Shown: positions 36,133 to 47,391, counted from the stretch's first letter. The stretch is 64,000 nucleotides of DNA from Panulirus ornatus (GCF_036320965.1 NC_092235.1:24293476-24357475), one strand, 5' to 3'. Translations and numbers: made by a program. The notes: a model not told the origin generated them from the letters alone.

Positions 36133-37103
36133 CACCCCCCTCCCTCCGCATGTGCGCGAGGTAGCAATAGGAAAAGACAACAAAGTCCACAGTCATTCAC
36201 ACTCAGTCTCTAGCTGTCATGTATAATGCACCAAAACCACAGCTCCCTTTCCACATCCAGGCCCCACAAAACTTTCCATGGTTTACCCTAGACGCTTCAC
36301 ATGCTCTAGTTCAATCCATTGACAGCACATCGACCCTGGTATACCACATCGTTCCAATTCACTCTATTCCTTGCATGCTTTCATCCTCCTACATGTTCAG
36401 GCCTTGATAGCTCAAAATCTTTTTCACTCCATCTTTCCACCTCCAATTTGATCTCCCACTTCTCGTTTCCTCCACCTCTGATACATATATCCTCTTTGTC
36501 AATCTTTCCTCACTCATTCTCTCCATGTGACCAAACCATTTCAATATGCCCTCTTCTGCTCTCTCAACCACACTCTTTTTATTACCACACAACTCTCTTA
36601 CCCTTTCATTACTTACTCGATCAAACAGCCTCACACTGCATATTGTTCTCAAACATCTCATTTCCATCACATCCACCCTCCTCTGCACAACCCTATCTAT
36701 AGCCCATGCCTCGCAACCATATAACATTGTTGGAACCACTATTCCTTCAAACATTCCTAGTTTTGCTTTCCGAGATAATGTTCTTGCCTTCCACACATTT
36801 TTCAATGCTCCCAGAACCTTCGCCCCCTCCCCCACCTTGTGACTCACTTCCACTTCCATGGTTCCATCCACTGCCAAATCCACTCCCAGATATCTAAAGC
36901 ACTTCACTTCCACCAGTTTTTCTCCATTCAAACTTACCTCCCAATTGATTTCTCCCTCAACCCTACTGTACCTAATAACTTTGCTCTTATTGACATTTAC
37001 CCTCAGCTTTCTTCTTTCACGCACTTTTCCAAGCTCTGTCACCAGCTTCTGCAGTTTCCCACCCGAACCAGCCACCAGCGCTGTATCATCAGCAAACAAC
37101 AAC
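36133..37103 (-). mobile_element. LINE copy, truncated at both ends
   Basis: The minus-strand frame 36389-37102 (237 codons) runs from LLFADDTALVAGSGG through [17 protein letters not shown] and YGCEAWAIDRVV to KKILSYQGLNM without a stop, so the catalytic FADD is retained. The 3' side stops inside the inner tail module (36133-36190), without the outer tail or A run. This may be abortive priming or later deletion. Confidence 0.88.
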
Positions 37104-38474
37104 TTTGAATTCCTGATTTTTTTTATGTAAAAATGGCTTTAAGATCTCCAGTATAGGCTGCTTCTGTATAAGTTCACACTGATTCTTTAGTATTTTGTTT
37201 GAAGCCTGTGGCTGTTAACATCATATCCTTTCTTGCCTTTTGTAAAGTAAATGATGGCTTCTGTAACAAAGAAGGTGTGTTTGTAATTTGAAGTAAATTG
37301 TATTAGACTCCCTCATTTGATACAAAAGTTCTGCTTCTATTGGTAGAACCAAATCCCTTCCTGCGATGTGCCTCCATTGATTATCCAGCTGGCTTATAAG
37401 ATTGGAAGTTGTTTGGAGACATACTCTGACCCTTGGTTTAGGGTCTAATAGATTGTATCCAGATAGGTAGAGGGAACCAATTTTAAGGGTTCCCAGTAAT
37501 CCTCCTGTTCCACTTGTTCACTGGGACCTGCTTCCTTGGAAACAAAAGGTTAATCTTTATGGAACATTTTAGATACTTTGTTCATAGCTGTGCCTGTCTC
37601 AGTAATCTGGTCTTGTAACTGACAAAAGTTATGATCACATCCTGTGCATAGATTCTCCCTATGGGGACTTGTTCCACATTAATTAAGGGGCAAGTTTTAG
37701 AGCATTCAAAGCAAAGACTTCTCATAAGTGAATAGTTCTTGCTGATGAACATTGTTGTTTTATAATTCCATGCTCAGAAGGTTGTATTCAGTGGGTTGCT
37801 TTCAAGCCTTTAGGAATTTAGTAAGGTGAGATAGTCCAGCTAAGCACTGGAAATATTGTAGTTTTTTGGGGTTGAACAGCAGTTCATCAAATTGTGGAAG
37901 TATTGTAAAGTATTCATTGTAAGTGAAGGTCTAGCTCTCAAGTGGAATCCATGTAAACATCTACAGTACAGATACAAGCTTCTGGTGGAAAGTTAGTAGT
38001 GAGGAAAACCATTTCCAAAGTCTTTATTTATCCTCTTGTGGACCTTCTCAGAACCAGATGAATTGAAATGGAAACTCTTAATGGTCCTATATTTCAGTAT
38101 TTACTGCCTATGTCTGTAGTGGTAGAATCCATTAAAGGTCATGGTGGAACTACATCAAAAGGGAATCTGCCAGGTCAGTGGAGCATCATTGGAGGCATGT
38201 AAATTTTCTATAAATAAGGTCTAAATTAGAAGGTTAAGAGAGGAATATGGTGTTAAGACTGTACTATCCTTCACGGAGAGTTTCTAAAAGGAGATAGCCC
38301 TGAAAGTGACCTTGCCCAAATCACCTGCATCTTTGCAAACATTGAGAAGGGGAAGTAAACTTGAAGAAATTTCCTGGTATGGAAGCCTCAGTGAGTAGGA
38401 ATGAAAACTTCTTTACTGGGAGAGTAGATGATTTTGAGAAAACTTCCCAGCATGGAATTCTAATACATCACATC
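37104..38474. other. Non-coding, no feature recognised
   Basis: No repeat or coding exon recognised between the LINE at 36133-37103 and the SINE-like copy at 38487. Confidence 0.4.
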
Positions 38475-38486
38475 AGAACAGAAACC
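38475..38486. repeat. Left 12-bp target-site duplication of SINE-like copy
   Basis: AGAACAGAAACC, repeated exactly at 38655-38666. Flanking bases differ on both sides, so the duplication is 12 bp. Confidence 0.9.
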
Positions 38487-38654
38487 TGGGAGCGGGGGGC
38501 TGGAAATCCTCCCCTCTCGGTTTTTTTAATTTTCCAAAAGAAGGAACAGAGAATTGGGCCAGGTGAGGGTATTCCCTCAAAGGCCCAGTCCTCTGTTCTT
38601 AACGCTACCTCGCTGATGCGGGAAATGGCGAATAGTTTGAAAGAAAGAAAAAAA
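38487..38654 (+). mobile_element. SINE-like element S copy, 5' truncated, with target-site duplication
   Basis: Starts inside the unit (gagcggggggctggaaatcc) and contains ccaaaagaaggaacagagaa, caaaggcccagtcctctgtt and the tail cgctacctcgctgatgcggg..gcgaatagtttgaaagaaag plus an A run. A 5' truncation with a perfect 12-bp duplication is what LINE-type target-primed reverse transcription leaves. Confidence 0.93.
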
Positions 38655-38666
38655 AGAACAGAAACC
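38655..38666. repeat. Right 12-bp target-site duplication
   Basis: AGAACAGAAACC, identical to 38475-38486. Confidence 0.9.
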
Positions 38667-40551
38667 ATTTCTTGTACAGAAAGTAATGTTGAGAGAGGTC
38701 CACCTTTGGAGGAAAAAATGCAGTAGAGCCCCATATGAAAATTTTTTTTACTGAAACAAGGAAGAACATGGAAACACAAAAAGAGATTTATTGCTAGCTA
38801 AAGCTTTTTAAGGTGTTTATGTGAGCAAAGGATGAGTGTGGCCAATCTGTTTATTAGATAAACTTCCCACTTGAGAAAGAGGGATCCAGGTGTTGTACAA
38901 TTAAAACGTGACTAGTACTCTATATTAAGCCTAAATACTTTTTCCATAGATCTGACAACACAAAATGACAATTTCAGCTTCATCATGCTTCCAGTTGTTC
39001 ACCTAAGACAGTAACAGTATCAGACACTTTTTGTATTGCTTTTAAGTCTTCCTAATTCTGTTAATAGAAATTCATTATATAAGTTTCCTTATCCAATCAA
39101 TTTATTTCTCAATCCTGAGATCGAATAGAGTATAGGAAGCCCCTGAAAGGTATTTGCCCCAGGCCATCTCAGGATTGTATCACCCCTGAAGACCAGACCA
39201 TACACCAACAGAAGGACATCAGACCCACTGTATTTTCCTGATTAGACACACTAATATGATCCACCACTTGATTTATGATTCACAGGCCCCCACAAGTGAA
39301 AGACTTGCCTCCCTACACACAAGTAGGGTTTGGCTACTTGATGTACCACCGATAAATCTCGAAATAAAGCCCAGCTGCCAACAATCTCCTCGTCAGTGAG
39401 TCTCATGCCACTGTGTGTATGTTCCAAGCACCGTTGTCATTGCTACTCAGCACATTAGTCCATACTGACAGGGCTCATAAACACAAACCCCTTCATAGTC
39501 TTTTCACTTACCTTTGGTGTTTTTCAGTAATTACCGCTCATTTTGCTAACATTCACTACCATACACATAACTACAGATTTGAATCCATTTATTCCAATGC
39601 CTCCACCTTCTCACTGCTTTATTGATTACCCATCTAGATGCTTTGTAAAAGAGCTTCCCTATTGAGTGAGCTTCATTTTTCATACATCATATCACCATCT
39701 CAGTTATACCATCTCATTTTCTAGCACTATAATGGCCATTCTTCCTTTGAGGACCCTCGATACAGTAACACACAATGAAGTCAGTGCAGGTTGCACTGTG
39801 CCTACATCCACTACTGCAGGATGTGGCAGCTCATAATCTCTAGTCCTTTTATCATACTCCTTGGAGTATGTGCAGTTTGCTGTTTGATCACTCGTACTGA
39901 ATGTTATTTCCCAAACAGTAAACCTTATAGATACTTAAAATGAAAGGTGTGGAGGACAGTAAAAGGAAAATCACCCCTCAAAAATATGCCCAGTGCTGTC
40001 CATATGTTTATGGAAACTTGTTGCCTTGATGTCATTTTCAAATCATAAGTGCCACATACTGTATTTTTCTGTCCTTAAGCTGAATTCCTTCAAATAGTCA
40101 CAGATGACCTGGCTGTGGTTAGAATGAAGGTTTACTTGTTAAGAATTCTTGTTTAATTCTCCAGAGCTAGAATATGAATACAATTGAATGACAGAGCACA
40201 AAGCCCACATTGCACTTGCCATCCAACATGTCTTTAATGCACCCAGTCTTTTCCCACATCCTGTGATTTCTAAAGTAATGTTTTTTATTTTCATTTTGGT
40301 ATAGATGTGTACAAGGTAAGAATAATTTTATTTTATTAAAGTCAGGGGTAAACCACTGTTATTGTACAAAATGCATTTATCAGTTTTTAAAGTCAGTATT
40401 TGGAATAAGCACAAATTGTAGGATTTCTTTTTTCCAATGATTGTGTACTCTTTAGCCATTTTGATCCATCTACTTTAAACCCTCATATATTGTTTCTCAG
40501 GTACAAATGTCCCTGCTATATATATACATATATTTTTTTTTTTATTGTCTT

Positions 40552-40735
40552 TACCATCTTCATGAGGTTGTGATAGTGACAGCAGAATAGATGGTCTCAT
40601 TTGCACTCATCCAGTCTGGAGCTGTTAGGTTCATTGTACAGAAACAAGATTCTGCGATCCACAGCAAGCCCAAGAGACTACTACATGCCCTAGTTCATCC
40701 CATTAACAGCACCCTGCCTGTTATACTGCACTACC
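40552..40735 (-). mobile_element. Very old LINE 3' UTR relic
   Basis: Weak but collinear similarity to the minus-strand 3' UTR: tcatgaggttgtgatagtga, gcactcatccagtctggagc, catgccctagttcatcccat, taacagcaccctgcc. No coding part remains. Confidence 0.45.
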
Positions 40736-41740
40736 ATAGGGAAAACAAAGCAGTGACGTTCAGTTAGAATTACTTGGAATGATAGTCTGAGAACACTGCC
40801 TGTTGGCACGGGTGCAAGCTAGGTGCTGGGTGGAGATGGAATATGGTGTAAATAGGGGATAAAATGACAGTCAGTGTAGACTGAATTAGCACAAATAAGA
40901 GACAAAATTGCATGAACCCAACAAACAGCCTAGGCCCATAGCTAGGGGATTACACCCCCTGGAAAATTATTTGCTCTCTCTTATATTTGAACAAAAAAAC
41001 TCAAATTACTGTACATTAACATACCACCTAGAATAGTGGTTTAAATCTCCTTGTGAAATCACTTACCCTCCCTGGGAGTAAGGTCTGATTAAGCACCTCC
41101 AACATATATGGATGAATGGTTGATTGGAAAATATCATCCATCGTGATAGATTTGTAATGACTGAAATGATAGATTTGTAATGACTGAAATAATATAAAGA
41201 AGACATTAGTAGCTGCATTATCAAGTGTTAGATTGGTTTTGAACCAAGTTCCTCCTCCTGGACTTCAGAAGTTTCAGGACTTAAAAAACACTTTATGAGA
41301 CTCATATATATTATTTCTGCACTACGTTTATATGAAACATTCCGAGGTTGATTTTGTTACACCTCTTTCAGTATTTATTTTCCCTTGTACATCTTTTTAC
41401 TTCATCCTTTCAGTATGTATAGCACTGAATGAACAAGGTTACAGTATTTTCTTTTCCCTGCTTAAATAAATTCATCCAGGGCTGGGTTGGTGCAGTAGTG
41501 ACCAAAAAAAGCTCTGTGTCTTTTGGTGGATTTAGTATCTGAGATTTATTATCTGTTAGTTGAATGGGAATTATAACCCTGACAGGTCTTTTGCTTCTTT
41601 TCACTTCTTTATTTATAGATGCATGCAATACTTTCCTGTATCTGTCTAGTATACAAGAGGCACCATTAATAGCAGCATGCTGCTATATCATCAAGGGAAA
41701 TTTGATGTTTTGTCTAGAGGAAGCACAGGATTTCTAATTG

Positions 41741-41996
41741 TTGCTGTGTACAGTTGATGTATTCTCAAGATAAATTACATCTTATTTCTACTCACTGCTG
41801 TGTTCATTTTTTGTGTTCTCAAAGTAAAGTACATCTCACTTCTATTCACTGTTGTGTTCACTTGATGTTTTTAAAAAAAGGTACATTTAATTTTTAATCA
41901 CCTTTTATGTTCATGTATGTCTTCTCATAATAAAGTCCATATTATTTCTGATCAGTATTGTTCTCAGAATGAATTAAATCTCATTTCTAATCAATT
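41741..41996. repeat. Degenerate tandem array, about 5 x 54 bp
   Basis: Successive units share gctgtgttca, (t)gatgt..tctcaa, gtaaagtacatct and atttctaatcact. Units start near 41743, 41797, 41851, 41904 and 41957. Divergence between units is substantial, so this is an old array. Confidence 0.7.
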
Positions 41997-42285
41997 TTGA
42001 TTGATGGTTTGGGTTAGTGCAACCCTCCAGGTTGTATATCAGTGAAGAAATAATGGATAGCAAACAAAATATACTCAGTTATCTCTGCACTAGATTATGC
42101 TTTATGAAAGATTGGGTGAATATGGGTAGCATGTATCACACATCACCATGGATGTAATGCTATGAATATCATTTAAAAAATGGTCATCTGGTATCCAGGC
42201 CTTCAGTCCATGGAAGCACATGTTTTTGTTCCTGTTGGATTAATTTATGTTGGCAGAATATTTAAATGGAAGGTTTTTATTTCAA

Positions 42286-43978
42286 TTATTATACTTTGTC
42301 GCTGTCTCCTGCATTAGCGAGGTAGCGCAAAGAAACAGACGAAAGAATAGCCCAACCCACCCACAAACACATGTATATACAACAACGTCCACACTGCACA
42401 TATACATACCTATACATTTCAACATATACATATATATACATACACATATACATATATACGCATGTACATAATTCATACTTGCTGCCTTTATTCATTCCCG
42501 TCGCCACCCCACCACACACGAAATGACAACCCCCTCCCCTGCATGTGCGCGAGGTAGCACTAGGGAAAGACAACAAAGGCCACATTCGTTCACACTCAGT
42601 CTCTAGCTGTCATGTATAATGCCCCAAAACCACAGGTCCCTTTTCACATCCAGGCCCCACAAAACTTTCCATGGTTTAGCCCAGACACTTCACATGCCCT
42701 GGTTCAGTCCATTGACAGCACGTCGACCCCGGTATACCACATCATTCCAATTCACTCTATTCCTTGCATGCCTTTCACCCTCTTGCATGTTCAGGTCCTG
42801 ATTGCTGAAAATCTTTTTCATTTTATCCTTCCACCTCCAATTTGGTCTCCCACTTCTTGTTCCCTTCACCTCTGACACATATATCCTCTTTGTCAACCTT
42901 TCCTCACTCATTCTCTCCATGTGATGAAACCATTTCAATACACCCTCTTCTACTCTCTCAGCCTCACTCTTTTATTACCACACATCTCTTACCCTTTCAT
43001 TACTTACTTGATCAAACCACCTCACACCATATATTGTCCTCAGACATCCATTTCCAACACGTCCACCCTCCTCCACACAACCCTATCTATAGCCCATGCC
43101 TTGCAACCATATAACATTGTTGGAACCACTATTCCTTCAAACATAGCCATTTTTGCTTTCCGAGATAATGTTCCCGCCTTCCACACATCTTTCAACGCTC
43201 CCAGAACTTTCGCCCCCTCCCCCACCGTGTGACTCACCTCCACTTCCATGGTTCCATCTGCTGCTAAATCCACTCCCAGATATCTAAAGCACTTCACTTC
43301 CTCCAGTATTTCTCCATTCAAACTTACCTCCCAATTGACTTGTCCCTCAACCCTACTGTACCTTATGACCTTGCTGTTATTCACATTACTCTCAGCTGTC
43401 TTCTTTCACACACTTTACCAAACTCAGTCACCAGCTTCTGCAGTTTCTCCTCCGAATCAGCCACCAGCGCTGTATCATCAGCGAACAACAACCGACTCAC
43501 TTCCCAAGCTCTCTCATCCACAACAGACTGCATACTTGCCCCTCTCTCCAAAACTCTTGCTTTCACCTCTCTAACAACCCCATCCATAAACAAATTCAAC
43601 AATCATGGAAACATCACGCACCACTGCCGCAAAGCGACATTCACTGAGAACCAATCACGTTCCTCTCTTCCTACTCATACGCGTGCCTTTTCACTGCTTC
43701 TAGCAACTTGCCTCCCTCACCATATACTCTTAATACCTTCCAAAGAGCATCTCTATCAACTCTTATCATATGCCATCTCCAGATCCATGAATGCTACATA
43801 CAAATTCCTTTGTTTTTCTAAGTATTTCTCACATACATTCTTCAAAGCAAACACCTGATCCACACATCCTCTACCACTTCTGAAACCACACTGCTCTTCT
43901 CCAATCTGATGTTCTGTACATGCCTTCACCCTCTCAATCAATACCCTCCCATATAATTTCCCAGGAATACTCAACAAA
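42286..43978 (-). mobile_element. LINE copy, near-maximal length, inactivated
   Basis: Minus strand. The outer tail is at 42286-42360, then a simple-repeat spacer, inner tail module (42500-42600), 3' UTR and the whole reverse-transcriptase region up to LLSIPGKLYGRVLIERVK near 43977. The frame is broken into several pieces (43756-43977, 43381-43602, 43040-43384, 42690-42938). The catalytic FADD is present (LLFADDTALVADSEEK), but the GLRQGC box reads as ALRQWC. It is an older sister of the intact copy at 44604-46133. Confidence 0.9.
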
Positions 43979-44123
43979 TGTAAGAATAGATGAACTTGTA
44001 GTTGTGTAGAGAATCATCATAACAAAGAGTAGCATTAACCTAATGTAATGTAGTCTTTACAGACTTAATGAACTTCAGTATGGTATGAAGAGATTAAGAG
44101 TTGTCTGATCTATAGATATATAT

Positions 44124-44318
44124 CATAGTTGATGTGCTGTCACTGGACTGAAGCATCCAGACTAAACTAAGGAAAGGTCTGTTGGATCTGGCTGTGGATA
44201 GGGAGCTGCAGTGTACATGACAGCTAGAGAATGGATGAAAGTGTATGTGACATTTCTTTGTCTGTTCATGGTGCTGCCTTGCTAATGCAGGTAACAGCAA
44301 TCAAGTATGAAAAAAAGA
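44124..44318 (+). mobile_element. Old LINE 3' UTR/tail relic
   Basis: Degenerate gttgatgtgctgtcactgga, gtacatgacagctagagaat and the tail gctgccttgctaatgcaggt..caagtatgaaaa. Confidence 0.65.
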
Positions 44319-44594
44319 ATAGCATATTAAATGTATTTGATATTTAGAATGATTTGCTTGTAAATGTTTAGTCAGCTAAAGGCTTGTTTATGGGGATAGT
44401 TTTCTCTTATGACTTTGACAAAGTAATTGAAAATATACATTTAAAACCCACTGTTAGGTTAGTATATGGATAACAGTTCACAATTTCTTATAGATTTTTG
44501 TAGTTTAATTCATGACAATTTGATTGTATCTAAATGTTCATTTGTCTAATGAATTATATGGGGATATTTTCACTGTCTCTGTTTAACTGATAGT

Positions 44595-44603
44595 AAAAGA
44601 TAG
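44595..44603. repeat. Left target-site duplication of LINE 44604-46133
   Basis: aaaagatag, repeated at 46134-46142 after the A tail. Its leading A residues are ambiguous with the tail, so the minimum is gatag. Confidence 0.7.
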
Positions 44604-46133
44604 GCAAAGGGGATAAGAGTGAGTGCTCAAATTACAGAGGTATAAGTTTGTTGAGTATTCCTGGTAAATTATATGGGAGGGTATTGATTGAAAGGGTGAA
44701 GGCATGTACAGAGCATCAGATTGGGGAAGAGCAGTGTGGTTTCAGAAGTGGTAGAGGATGTGTGGATCAGGTGTTTGCTTTGAAGAATGTATGTGAGAAA
44801 TACTTAGAAAAGCAAATGGATTTGTATGTAGCATTTATGGATCTGGAGAAGGCATATGATAGAGTTGATAGAGATGCTCTGTGGAAGGTATTAAGAATAT
44901 ATGGTGTGGGAGGCAAGTTGTTAGAAGCAGTGAAAAGTTTTTATCGAGGATGTAAGGCATGTGTACGTGTAGGAAGAGAGGAAAGTGATTGGTTCTCAGT
45001 GAATGTAGGTTTGCGGCAGGGGTGTGTGATGTCTCCATGGTTGTTTAATTTGTTTATGGATGGGGTTGTTAGGGAGGTAAATGCAAGAGTTTTGGAAAGA
45101 GGGGCAAGTATGAAGTCTGTTGGGGATGAGAGAGCTTGGGAAGTGAGTCAGTTGTTGTTCGCTGATGATACAGCGCTGGTGGCGGATTCATGTGAGAAAC
45201 TGCAGAAGCTGGTGACGGAGTTTGGTAAAGTGTGTGGAAGAAGAAAGTTAAGAGTAAATGTGAATAAGAGCAAGGTTATTAGGTACAGTAGGGTTGAGGG
45301 TCAAGTCAATTGGGAGGTGAGTTTGAATGGTGAAAAACTGGAGGAAGTGAAGTGTTTTAGATATCTGGGAGTGGATCTGTCAGCGGATGGAACCATGGAA
45401 GCGGAAGTGGATCATAGGGTGGGGGAGGGGGCGAAAATTTTGGGAGCCTTGAAAAATGTGTGGAAGTCGAGAACATTATCCCGGAAAGCAAAAATGGGTA
45501 TGTTTGAAGGAATAGTAGTTCCAACAATGTTGTATGGTTGCGAGGCGTGGGCTATGGATAGAGTTGTGCGCAGGAGGATGGATGTGCTGGAAATGAGATG
45601 TTTGAGGACAATGTGTGGTGTGAGGTGGTTTGATCGAGTAAGTAACGTAAGGGTAAGAGAGATGTGTGGAAATAAAAAGAGCGTGGTTGAGAGAGCAGAA
45701 GAGGGTGTTTTAAAATGGTTTGGGCACATGGAGAGAATGAGTGAGGAAAGATTGATCAAGAGGATATATGTGTCGGAGGTGGAGGGAACGAGGAGAAGAG
45801 GGAGACCAAATTGGAGGTGGAAAGATGGAGTGAAAAAGATTTTGTGTGATCGGGGCCTGAACATGCAGGAGGGTGAAAGAAGGGCAAGGAATAGAGTGAA
45901 TTGGAGCGATGTGGTATACAGGGGTTGACGTGCTGTCAGTGGATTGAATCAAGGCATGTGAAGCGTCCGGGGTAAACCATGGAAAGCTGTGTAGGTATGT
46001 ATATTTGTGTGTGTGGACGTGTGTATGTACATGTGTATGGGGGGGGTTGGGCCATTTCTTTCGTCTGTTTCCTTCCGCTACCTCGCAAACGCGGGAGACA
46101 GCGACAAAGTATAAAAAAAAAAAAAAAAAAAAA
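44604..46133 (+). mobile_element. Longest intact LINE copy (RTE-like non-LTR retrotransposon), short-tail form
   Basis: Starts gcaaaggggataagagtgag, carries an uninterrupted reverse-transcriptase frame to 45928, a ~185-nt 3' UTR and the tail tccgctacctcgcaaacgcg..gcgacaaagtat, and ends in an A run. It is flanked by aaaagatag duplications. It has no endonuclease region, so it is 5' truncated and cannot be autonomous by itself. Confidence 0.94.
44606..45928 (+). CDS. LINE reverse transcriptase, 5'-truncated but uninterrupted (440 codons)
   Basis: The frame reads KGDKSECSNYRGISLLSIPG at its start, the conserved entry of the RT domain. It then carries the motif A aspartate (FMDLEKAYDRVDRDAL), GLRQGCVMSPWLFNLFMD, the catalytic FADD (codons at 45158-45169), [30 protein letters not shown] (thumb) and a C-terminal domain with [45 protein letters not shown] and [14 protein letters not shown]. 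Block order resembles RTE-type elements. The apurinic endonuclease domain expected upstream is absent. There is no in-frame ATG before Q-M-D near 44817, so translation as such is unlikely. Clade assignment is by eye. Confidence 0.9.
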   Translation, partial: KGDKSECSNYRGISLLSIPGKLYGRVLIERVKACTEHQIGEEQCGFRSGRGCVDQVFALKNVCEKYLEKQMDLYVAFMDLEKAYDRVDRDALWKVLRIYGVGGKLLEAVKSFYRGCKACVRVGREESDWFSVNVGLRQGCVMSPWLFNLFMDGVVREVNARVLERGASMKSVGDERAWEVSQLLFADDTALVADSCEKLQKLVTEFGKVCGRRKLRVNVNKSKVIRYSRVEGQVNWEVSLNGEKLEEVKCFRYLGVDLSADGTMEAEVDHRVGEGAKILGALKNVWKSRTLSRKAKMGMFEGIVVPTMLYGCEAWAMDRVVRRRMDVLEMRCLRTMCGVRWFDRVSNVRVREMCGNKKSVVERAEEGVLKWFGHMERMSEERLIKRIYVSEVEGTRRRGRPNWRWKDGVKKILCDRGLNMQEGERRARNRVNWSDVVYRG

Positions 46134-46142
46134 AAAAGATAG
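46134..46142. repeat. Right target-site duplication of LINE 44604-46133
   Basis: aaaagatag, matching 44595-44603. Confidence 0.7.
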
Positions 46143-46290
46143 ATGTAAGCTGTTGTAGTAGCACTCATGTATTGTTATTATATAACCACAGGACCCCTTC
46201 ACCAATTTGATAGTAAAAGATAGATGTAAGTTGTTGTAGTAGCATTCATGTATTATTATTATATAACCATAGGACCCCTTCACCAGGTGC
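46138..46290. repeat. Tandem duplication, about 2 x 79 bp
   Basis: Two copies of gatagatgtaagctgttgta..gcactcatgtattgttatta..aggaccccttcacca, starting near 46138 and 46217, with a few differences. The LINE inserted at the left edge of this duplication. Confidence 0.85.
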
Positions 46291-46405
46291 TGCTACAGCT
46301 TCAAAGCTGCATTACATTCAGTAGCAGTCATAGGATGGGCTCTTTTGAAGCAAAAATTTCTTTGATGAATTGTAATCTCTTTAGTCAACTGTGACTTTCA
46401 TCTCA
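46255..46405 (-). mobile_element. Repeat family R4 copy
   Basis: The reverse strand reads ctgctactgaatgtaatgca, gctttgaagctgtagcagca and ggtgaaggggtcctatggtt. The same core is at 54497-54690, and an upstream part is at 47770-47912. Nature unknown. Confidence 0.45.
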
Positions 46406-46728
46406 GAGAGTAACTTCAAGCAGATGGAGTTTAGTATTGCCCTTGTGTTTTGTTTAGGCCATCCAACAATCTTAGACTGGTATTGTACAAGGAATTCAGG
46501 TTACATTCATGTTGACAAAGATATTCCCAGAGAGATGACCCAATCAAAATACACCTTTTCTTTGATGCCCATTTATTTAGGAAACAGCTTTATAAAGTTC
46601 ATGATAGCTTTAGAAGTAGAAATGAATTAGAAGTATTACACTTTGCTACTTTTTTTTAAGTTATATGAAGATGCGTGGTGCTCATTTATAGAAGGATTGC
46701 TTGTTTTTGCTGGTAAGGAAAGTGGTTT

Positions 46729-46949
46729 TGGGGATGGGGAGAAAGAATACTTCCCACGTATTCCTGCGTGTCGTAGAAGGCGACTAAAAGGGGAGGGAGC
46801 GGGGGGCTGGAAATCCTCCCCTCTTGTTTTTTTTTTTTTCCAAAAGAAGGAAGAGAGAAGGGGGCCAGGTGAGGATATTCCCTCAGAGGCCCAGTCCTTT
46901 GTTCTTAACGCTATCTTGCTAACGCGGGAAATGGCGAATAGTTTGAAAG

Positions 46950-46950
<1 letters not shown>
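46729..46950 (+). mobile_element. SINE-like element S copy
   Basis: Near full length: gagaaagaatacttcccacg, gtcgtagaaggcgactaaaa, ctggaaatcctcccctcttg, ccagtcctttgttcttaacg and the tail gctatcttgctaacgcggga. It ends directly in an AT microsatellite (46950-46974). Confidence 0.9.
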
Positions 46951-46983
<33 letters not shown>

Positions 46984-46985
46984 AT
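46950..46985. repeat. AT microsatellite at a SINE 3' end
   Basis: Alternating AT following gaaagatatata, then gtatgtatataat. Confidence 0.9.
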
Positions 46986-47354
46986 AATATACAATTTTTT
47001 CTGAATGATTTTTTTTTATTATATTAAATCTTGAGTAGGTGTTACAGTACTGTTTCTTGAACTACTACTCTATGAATTCCTTGGTGTACTTTAAAAAAAT
47101 TTTCTTTTTGGATAAGTATCTCTTACCTTTCTGTTGAAGTGCAGAGCCTTGTGCTATGGTGAATTCTTCATCATTCATGATAACAAAGAAATTTTGCATC
47201 TCTCTGTCAAAGGATCAGATGGCTGAATATGTAAAGGATTTATGGATGAGATTCTTTACAGATACAGAGGGTTCTGTTAGTTGTAATATGACTTAGTACA
47301 GTAGTGTACACATCATTGTGTGTTTGTATGCTAATGTAGTATGCGTGTCCGCAG

Positions 47355-47391
47355 GAGTAATGTGGTGTTGTCGACCCGCGTTCCAGCTACA
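47355..47391 (+). other. Candidate small 5' UTR exon of the TRIM gene
   Basis: A 37-nt CpG-rich segment between tgtccgcag and a strong donor GCTACA|GTAAGT, about 1.2 kb upstream of the first coding exon. The polypyrimidine tract is weak. Confidence 0.25.

Larger units (their letters stand above)
38667..42285. other. Non-coding region with minor repeats
   Basis: Holds an old minus-strand LINE relic (40552-40735), a 2 x ~24-bp duplication (41144-41192) and the ~54-bp degenerate array (41741-41996). No coding exon recognised. Confidence 0.45.

Noticed and set aside
38361..38726. 121-codon open frame
   Set aside because: Most of it is the SINE-like element and its target duplications.
46643..46987. 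114-codon open frame ending in an Ile/Tyr tail
   Set aside because: It is a SINE-like copy plus its AT array.
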